From Micavibrio sp. UBA6147 (GTDB taxonomy: Bacteria; Pseudomonadota; Alphaproteobacteria; Micavibrionales; UBA1664), in contig DIUX01000004.1 in NCBI GenBank assembly GCA_002423185.1, positions 248,001 through 312,000 on the forward strand: a stretch of DNA of 64,000 nucleotides, given 5' to 3'. The notes below the pieces were generated by a model that was not told the origin of the DNA, searched no databases, and worked only from the letters and a program-made list of their open reading frames with translations. Positions 59,271 through 64,000 of this stretch are shown here, piece after piece. Position 1 is the first letter of the stretch; every line of letters begins with the position of its first letter. The translations under genes and the position numbers were made by a program.

Positions 59271-60281
59271 ATGAACGCACCGCTCAATACTTCCCAAGCC
59301 AAGCCGCCTTTGCCTTCCCGCGTACGGATATACGAGGTCGGGCCAAGGGATGGCCTTCAAAATGAAAAGGGCGTCGTGTCCAGCGCGGTCAAGATCGGCT
59401 TGATCGGGTTATTGTCGCGCACGGGGCTGAAACATATTGAGGCGACTAGCTTCGTATCCCCCAAATGGGTGCCGCAAATGGCGGATCATGCCGAGATTAT
59501 GGCGGCGCTGGACGGTCAACACGGGGTGCGCGGCGTGACATACCCCGTTCTTGTGCCGAATATGAAGGGGATGGAGGCCGCGATTGAGGCCGGCGCGCGC
59601 GAAGTTGCCGTATTTGCGGCGGCATCCGAGAGTTTCAGCCAGAAAAACATCAATACCAGTATTGCCGAGAGCCTTGAGCGCTTCGTTCCGGTGATGGAGG
59701 CCGCAAAGGCGCATGACATTAAGGTGCGCGGCTATGTGTCCTGCGTTGCGGGGTGCCCGTATGAGGGGCATATCGCGCCGTCTGCGGTTGCGGATGTGTC
59801 AAAATCCCTGTTCGATATGGGGGTGTATGAGGTGAGCCTTGGTGACACAATCGGCGTCGGCACGCCGCGTCAAATTCAAGGGATTATCGAGGCCGTCGCG
59901 CAATTCGTGCCGCTTTCCGCCATCGCTTTTCATGGGCATGATACCTATGGTCAGGCGCTCGCCAATATCTATGCCGCGATGGAAGTCGGGGTGAGTGTTT
60001 TTGATTCCAGTGTCGCGGGGCTTGGCGGTTGTCCGTATGCCAAGGGCGCAACGGGGAATGTCGCGACCGAGGATGTGGTTTATATGATGGACGGGCTGGG
60101 CATCGACACGGGAGTTGATTTGAACGGTGTGATGGAGGCCGCATGGTATATCGCCGCCCGCCTTGGTCGCAAACCGTCGGGGCATGTGTCGAATGCTTTG
60201 ATGCCGGACGGGCCAGTCGCGGCGGCGGCGGCGGATGACGATGGCATGTCCTGTTGCGGCGGCGGCTGTGGCTGTGACTAA
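59271..60281 (+). CDS. liuE: Hydroxymethylglutaryl-CoA lyase with a Cys-rich tail
   Basis: The 336-aa enzyme cleaves HMG-CoA to acetyl-CoA and acetoacetate. It has EVGPRDGLQNEKGVV (catalytic Arg-Asp), AFHGHDTYGQAL (metal-binding His-x-His) and SSVAGLGGCPYAKGATGNVA with the active-site Cys. The last residues MSCCGGGCGCD add four Cys in nine residues, a metal- or redox-binding-like tail not usual for the family. It is 5 bp after mccA and 57 bp before liuA. Confidence 0.95.
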   Translation: MNAPLNTSQAKPPLPSRVRIYEVGPRDGLQNEKGVVSSAVKIGLIGLLSRTGLKHIEATSFVSPKWVPQMADHAEIMAALDGQHGVRGVTYPVLVPNMKGMEAAIEAGAREVAVFAAASESFSQKNINTSIAESLERFVPVMEAAKAHDIKVRGYVSCVAGCPYEGHIAPSAVADVSKSLFDMGVYEVSLGDTIGVGTPRQIQGIIEAVAQFVPLSAIAFHGHDTYGQALANIYAAMEVGVSVFDSSVAGLGGCPYAKGATGNVATEDVVYMMDGLGIDTGVDLNGVMEAAWYIAARLGRKPSGHVSNALMPDGPVAAAAADDDGMSCCGGGCGCD

Positions 60282-60338
60282 ACTGAGAATAACCGAAGAC
60301 AATAAACCAAGATAATAAACTAAGGGAAAGACACGATT

Positions 60339-61505
60339 ATGATACCGTATCCGACATTGAATTTCGCCCATGATGACACAATCGACATGTTGCGCGAAAC
60401 TGTCTATCAATTCGCGCAGGCCGAGCTCGCGCCCATCGCGGAACAAGTCGACCATGACAATGTCTTCCCCCATCACATGTGGAAAAAAATGGGTGATATC
60501 GGCCTTCATGGCCTCACCGTGTCGGAGGAATATGGCGGCGCCAATATGGGATATCTTGCCCATGTGATTGCGGTTGAGGAACTGTCCCGCGCGTCGGCGT
60601 CGGTGGCGCTGAGCTATGGCGCCCACTCGAATTTGTGTATCAACCAGATTCACCGCAACGGCACGAAGGAACAAAAAGACAAATACCTGCCCAAGCTGGT
60701 TGCGGGTGATTTTGTCGGGGCGCTGGCGATGAGCGAGCCAGGGGCAGGGTCGGATGTGGTGAGCATGAAGCTCCGCGCCGATAAAAAGGGCGATCATTAC
60801 GTCCTGAATGGCAATAAAATGTGGATCACCAATGGCCCCGACGCCGATGTGTTGGTGGTCTATGCCAAAACCGATATGGCGGCTGGCGCGCGCGGCATTA
60901 CGGCGTTTTTGATTGAAAAAGGCATGAAGGGTTTCACCACGGCGCAAAAACTCGACAAGCTCGGGATGCGCGGGTCGAATACGTGCGAACTCGTCTTCCA
61001 AGACTGCGAAGTGCCGGAAAGTCATATCCTTGGCGGCCTTGGTAAAGGCGTCAATGTGTTGATGAGCGGGCTTGATTATGAGCGCGTCGTGCTGGCGGGC
61101 GGGCCTTTGGGGATTATGCAGGCCTGTATGGATGTGGTTGTGCCGTATGTGCATGAACGCGAACAATTCGGCAAGCCCATCGGCACGTTTGAATTGATGC
61201 AGGGCAAATTGGCGGATATGTACACGACTTTGTCGGCGCAACGTGCCTATGTTTATGCGGTGGCGGCGGCGTGTGACCGCGGCGAAACCGCGCGTAAGGA
61301 TGCGGCGGGCTGTATCCTCACCAGTGCCGAAGCCGCAACCCAAATGGCGCTTCAGGCCATTCAAACCCTCGGCGGCAACGGTTATATCAACGAATATCCG
61401 ACGGGGCGTTTCTTGCGTGATGCGAAACTCTACGAGATCGGCGCGGGGACGAGTGAAATCCGCCGTATGCTGATCGGCCGTGAATTATTCGAAGAAACGA
61501 AATAG
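60339..61505 (+). CDS. liuA: Isovaleryl-CoA dehydrogenase
   Basis: The 388-aa acyl-CoA dehydrogenase converts isovaleryl-CoA to 3-methylcrotonyl-CoA with FAD, passing electrons to ETF. It has LAMSEPGAGSDVVSMKL and WITNGPDADVLVVYAKTD (FAD loops) and YERVVLAGGPLGIMQA, whose Glu is the catalytic base typical of IVD. QTLGGNGYINEYPTGRFLRD and the C-terminal GTSEIRRMLIGREL follow. It is last in the block. The two hairpins at 61510-61538 and 61552-61598 follow it. Confidence 0.94.
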   Translation: MIPYPTLNFAHDDTIDMLRETVYQFAQAELAPIAEQVDHDNVFPHHMWKKMGDIGLHGLTVSEEYGGANMGYLAHVIAVEELSRASASVALSYGAHSNLCINQIHRNGTKEQKDKYLPKLVAGDFVGALAMSEPGAGSDVVSMKLRADKKGDHYVLNGNKMWITNGPDADVLVVYAKTDMAAGARGITAFLIEKGMKGFTTAQKLDKLGMRGSNTCELVFQDCEVPESHILGGLGKGVNVLMSGLDYERVVLAGGPLGIMQACMDVVVPYVHEREQFGKPIGTFELMQGKLADMYTTLSAQRAYVYAVAAACDRGETARKDAAGCILTSAEAATQMALQAIQTLGGNGYINEYPTGRFLRDAKLYEIGAGTSEIRRMLIGRELFEETK

Positions 61506-61551
61506 CGCTTAAGGGCAAGGCGTGACCTTGCGCCCTAAATCGTCATACATC

Positions 61552-61598
61552 GTAGCACAGAGTCTGTTTTCTTGACATAAAAACAAACTCTGTGCTAC
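61552..61598. repeat. 19-bp arm inverted repeat
   Basis: GTAGCACAGAGT-c-TGTTTT and AAAACA-a-ACTCTGTGCTAC pair in 18 of 19 positions around the 9-base loop CTTGACATA. There is no long T run; it could be an operator, a processing site, or a partial terminator after liuA. A shorter hairpin lies just before it at 61510-61538. Confidence 0.85.
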
Positions 61599-61636
61599 CG
61601 CTTTTCCGTAAATAATAAAAACGGGAGCGTTCGATC

Positions 61637-62005
61637 GTGTCATCATTCAAAACATCAGCTTTTTTGGCGTTTGCGCTGTCTGTCGCGCCAATTGGGGCTG
61701 CTTTGGCGCAAGATGAGGTTGATCGCGGCGCTCTTCCAGATGCAACAAATCAGGAAATGACGGTACGGGTGATCGTGCGCGGCACGAGCGATGCCGGATT
61801 TACAAATTATGAAGACCGTGTGAGCTCGGTTCGCAATTGCTTCGACCATGTGCGCGTGACGGTCGATGCGGCGCGTGCTCCTCGCACCAGCTATACCGTT
61901 GTGTCCGGTCTGTGTTTGTTGCCGGATGGCGAGGTTGCCGCCGCTTTTTCGTGCGATAACACGCATGAAAAAGGCACGCGATGCCGCCAGATCACTATGC
62001 CGTAA
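61637..62005 (+). CDS. Small secreted cysteine protein (family B, member 1)
   Basis: Starts at GTG 61637 (GGGAG about 9 bp upstream). The 122-aa product has a signal peptide (FLAFALSVAPIGAALAQ). The mature part has the family pattern: M-T-V-R-V-I-V-R, YEDRVSSVRNCFDHVRV, VSGLCLLPDGEVAAAFSC and a final Cys (TRCRQ). Four Cys suggest two disulfides. Two paralogues follow at once. No known domain is recognised. Confidence 0.75.
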   Translation: MSSFKTSAFLAFALSVAPIGAALAQDEVDRGALPDATNQEMTVRVIVRGTSDAGFTNYEDRVSSVRNCFDHVRVTVDAARAPRTSYTVVSGLCLLPDGEVAAAFSCDNTHEKGTRCRQITMP

Positions 62006-62046
62006 TCGTTAGAGCTAAGCTGCTCTATTCAAAAAAGGATCAATTA

Positions 62047-62400
62047 ATGCCCATGCACCCTTTCAAAGCCGCCCTTGCCGGTATATTCGCCCTCGCTTTG
62101 CTGCCGTCCCATGCCGCGGCAGAAGGCACAGAGGTTGATATTAACACTCTTGATGCCGGACAAAACCAGTCTATTTTGGCGCGGGTTGTGGTGAACAGCA
62201 CTATGAGCGAATCCCCCGTGACCTATGAAACCACCGTATCCTCCATTCGCGGTTGTTTCGAACATGTCCAGTTGTCGGGTGAGATGCTCTATAACAGCAA
62301 GACCGTATCCGCGGTTCAGGCGTTATGCGTTGCCGGTAATAACGGTGAGATTCTGGCGGCGTTTCGTTGCCACGAGAAAAAATGCCGCCGCTTTAAATAA
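62047..62400 (+). CDS. Small secreted cysteine protein (family B, member 2)
   Basis: ATG 62047 (AAGGAT 7 bp upstream) gives 117 aa with signal peptide AALAGIFALALLPSHAAA. The mature part has ILARVVVNSTM, YETTVSSIRGCFEHVQLSGE, VQALCVAGNNGEILAAFRCH and KKCRRF. Cys positions match member 1. The upstream frame to 61981 overlaps member 1 and is rejected. Confidence 0.75.
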   Translation: MPMHPFKAALAGIFALALLPSHAAAEGTEVDINTLDAGQNQSILARVVVNSTMSESPVTYETTVSSIRGCFEHVQLSGEMLYNSKTVSAVQALCVAGNNGEILAAFRCHEKKCRRFK

Positions 62401-62420
62401 TTGTTGAAAGGATGAATATA

Positions 62421-62768
62421 ATGCTCCGTTTAAAACATGCAGCTTTCGGCGCTTTTGCTTTGGCCGTTCTCCCCCTGCCAGTACAGGCGCAGGATTTTGA
62501 CCCGTCAACCTTGTCTGATGCTTCGAACATGGAGATGAGCGCGCGGGTTATTGTGCGTGGGCCGCAAACGAATAACGAAGTGACGTATACAACGCCGGTA
62601 AACTCGGTCTTTGGGTGTTATGAACACACTCGCGCAACAATTGAAAACATTGTCGAAGGCAGCAATCATTCGAATGTCAGTGCGCTGTGCCTTGCCGGCG
62701 ATGGCCGCGTTATGGCGGCGTTTCGTTGCCGCAATTCAAACCGGATTACCTGCACCAAAACCCGCTAA
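62421..62768 (+). CDS. Small secreted cysteine protein (family B, member 3)
   Basis: ATG 62421 (GAAAGGA about 9 bp upstream; 62412 is also possible) gives 115 aa with signal peptide KHAAFGAFALAVLPLPVQAQ. MEMSARVIVRGPQ, YTTPVNSVFGCYEHTRATIE, VSALCLAGDGRVMAAFRCRN and ITCTKTR repeat the family pattern. The gene runs 20 bp behind member 2; all three are likely one transcript. Confidence 0.75.
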   Translation: MLRLKHAAFGAFALAVLPLPVQAQDFDPSTLSDASNMEMSARVIVRGPQTNNEVTYTTPVNSVFGCYEHTRATIENIVEGSNHSNVSALCLAGDGRVMAAFRCRNSNRITCTKTR

Positions 62769-62801
62769 GCTGCATATCCCGTTTCTGGCTTTGGGCTGTG
62801 A

Positions 62802-63089
62802 TTAGCCCAAAAAGAATGTCTTGCTGATGAACCAGCGCCCGTCTTTTGTTTCTTCGACAAAGGCATTGACGCGTTTTTCGTCGTCGCCGATGGTGCCTCC
62901 CGTGCCTTGAAACCATACGCGTAATGACAGGCCATTGTCTTTGGCGGCTTTTTCCATTTCGGCAAGGACGGGGTGGTTTTCGTCTTTGAGGCGAGGGATG
63001 CGAAATGTTTTGCCCTTGATAACGACGTCTTTTTCCTGCGTAGCAAGTTCAATCCCCGCAAAGCGTCCGAAAATATGTGTTAAATCCAT
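62802..63089 (-). CDS. Small protein of a two-member cytoplasmic family (family C, member 1)
   Basis: ATG 63089 (GGGAGA about 6 bp upstream) gives 95 aa. It shares the pattern HPVLAEMEKAAKDNGLSLRV-WFQGTGGT-RVNAFVEETKDGRWFISK with the protein at 63201, ending FFLG. No Cys or signal peptide. The core SLR-x-W-x-x-G-T-x-G-T and R-V-N motif could be a ligand loop. Function unknown. Confidence 0.7.
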   Translation of the reverse strand: MDLTHIFGRFAGIELATQEKDVVIKGKTFRIPRLKDENHPVLAEMEKAAKDNGLSLRVWFQGTGGTIGDDEKRVNAFVEETKDGRWFISKTFFLG

Positions 63090-63142
63090 GATTTCTCCCT
63101 TTTTTTCTAAGCCTGCCATAAAGGTGGTAAGGGGCGCTATAA

Positions 63143-63173
63143 AAAAGCGCCCCGCATGTAGTGCAGGGCGCTT
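63143..63173 (-). terminator. Terminator between the two family C genes
   Basis: On the minus strand AAGCGCCCT and GGGCGCTT enclose GCACTACATGC and are followed by TTTTT. The two genes therefore have separate transcripts or partial read-through. Confidence 0.85.
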
Positions 63174-63200
63174 GTGAAAAACTGCGATTAAAAAGGCAGA

Positions 63201-63515
63201 CTAACCGAGTCTAAAGCTCTTGCCGACGCGCCATGTGCCTTTTTCGTCTTTGTTGACGTCGACATTGACGCGATCCATACGGAAATCCGCCGTGCCGGCG
63301 GTTCCGGGGAGCCAAATGCGTAAGGAAAGGTTTTTGGCTTTGGCGACTTCTTGCATTTCTTTGAAGGTCGGCTCGTTTTCGGCAATTTCAACATGAGTAT
63401 AGGGGATTTTACCGCTTCTTGGCGATTCGTATACGCGCTCTTCTTCAATAATTTGAACTTCTTTGTTCGCGAATTTGTTGAATAATGCGCTGACGTCGAG
63501 GTTAATGGATGTCAT
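63201..63515 (-). CDS. Small protein of a two-member cytoplasmic family (family C, member 2)
   Basis: The 104-aa protein has GGAGGAA 5 bp before ATG 63515. It reads KEMQEVAKAKNLSLRIWLPG-TAGTADFRMDRVNVDVNKDE, ending GKSFRLG, aligned with member 1 over its whole length. It is acidic and soluble. Function unknown; the pair is conserved in the shape SLRxW-x2-GTxGT and RVN-x-x-V. Confidence 0.7.
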   Translation of the reverse strand: MTSINLDVSALFNKFANKEVQIIEEERVYESPRSGKIPYTHVEIAENEPTFKEMQEVAKAKNLSLRIWLPGTAGTADFRMDRVNVDVNKDEKGTWRVGKSFRLG

Positions 63516-63790
63516 GTGTTTCCTCCGTTATGTAGGTGTTTATGGGACGTGATACACATTTTGCAATGATGGTCTTTCATGCCGCGCAACGGTACGCCTT
63601 TCATATATTCTGTCAATAGGGTGTTCCTGCTGCTGTGCAGTACAAATACAGGATGGAAATATGGGGCGAGATAGGCTAGATTACGCCATGCTGAAAAGCG
63701 CGGATTTTAAGGAAAATCAAAACAAACACAGCCCCCAAAAAAGCATTCATAAAACAGTGGGGCAATATCAAAGAGATGGGGTTTCAAACA

Positions 63791-64000
63791 ATGGGACATT
63801 CTGTGGATAAACTGGATTCGGACAAGTTACGGACAGTGTCGCTCCGTGACCGCTATGAACTCGAAGATGGCGTTGCCTATATGTCTGGCATTCAGGCGCT
63901 TGTGCGCATCCCGATTGTCCAGCGCCGCCGCGATATTGCCGCAGGGTTAAACACGGCGGGGTTTGTGTCGGGCTATCGCGGTTCGCCGCTTGCCGGATAC
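63791..64000 (+). CDS. Indolepyruvate ferredoxin oxidoreductase family protein, N-terminus (cut by the window end)
   Basis: Seventy codons are visible: SLRDRYELEDGVAYMSGIQA, then LVRIPIVQRRRDIAAGLNTA and GFVSGYRGSPLAG. This is the N-terminal signature of the fused IOR-type 2-oxoacid:ferredoxin oxidoreductase that oxidatively decarboxylates aryl or branched 2-oxoacids from amino acids. ATG 63791 is used, but ATG 63776 is also in frame. It lies after the leucine block and may act in the same amino-acid catabolism. The rest is outside the window. Confidence 0.88.
   Translation, partial: MGHSVDKLDSDKLRTVSLRDRYELEDGVAYMSGIQALVRIPIVQRRRDIAAGLNTAGFVSGYRGSPLAGY

Noticed and set aside
59799..61364. 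521-aa minus-strand open frame under liuE and liuA
   Set aside because: It is a shadow of two well-supported enzyme genes, His/Arg rich, with no recognisable domain.

Overview
The window reads as chromosomal DNA of an alphaproteobacterium with roughly balanced to slightly high GC content. The evidence is gene order known from that class: ispH-thrB-rnhA; histone-deacetylase-like/xseB/ispA near dxs; homologues of the mitochondrial complex I assembly factors NDUFAF3 and NDUFAF6; TrmFO; a fused malic enzyme-phosphotransacetylase; and pyruvate phosphate dikinase. Several families of small exported proteins and an intact leucine-degradation block would fit a Micavibrio-like or Rhodospirillales-related organism, but that placement is inference. 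No phage, insertion sequence or CRISPR array is visible. About 60 protein genes and one tRNA gene are supported.

Layout. 1-12.4 kb: end of a Hint-like protein, an exported protein with an internal duplication, a sulfotransferase, a pair of 100-bp repeats, purB and glyS, an acetyltransferase, ppdK, a pilin-like protein, ygfZ and a heptosyltransferase-like gene. 12.5-24.5 kb: a lipoprotein, a YejA-like peptide-binding protein divergent from a macro-domain gene, an adenosine kinase, a TetR/COQ9-like protein, two tandem pilin-like genes, then isoprenoid genes (dxs, ispA) with xseB and a deacetylase. 24.6-39 kb: an S49 peptidase, a repeat-bearing exported protein, a phased 11-bp repeat array ahead of ispH-thrB-rnhA, a CheY-like pair, penicillin-binding protein 1A, mgtE and the malic enzyme. 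39-53 kb: tRNA-Leu, a class I cyclic-nucleotide phosphodiesterase homologue, sodB, a metallophosphoesterase, trmFO, a Fur-box iron permease, a PiT-like carrier, plsC, an M42-like peptidase and a PRPP-synthetase-like gene. 53-64 kb: leucine catabolism (mccB, liuC, mccA, liuE, liuA), three tandem small secreted proteins, two paralogous small cytoplasmic proteins, and the start of an indolepyruvate ferredoxin oxidoreductase.

How the genes work together. Ivd (liuA), MCC (mccB/mccA), methylglutaconyl-CoA hydratase (liuC) and HMG-CoA lyase (liuE) form a complete route from isovaleryl-CoA to acetyl-CoA and acetoacetate. Malic enzyme-PTA and PPDK connect the TCA cycle to pyruvate and phosphoenolpyruvate, which suits growth on amino acids. 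Dxs, IspA and IspH are three steps of isoprenoid synthesis. The least described material is a three-member pilin-like family with duplicated promoters, a three-gene family of cysteine-containing secreted proteins, the 11-bp array, and a bacterial protein carrying the complete eukaryotic class I phosphodiesterase signature.
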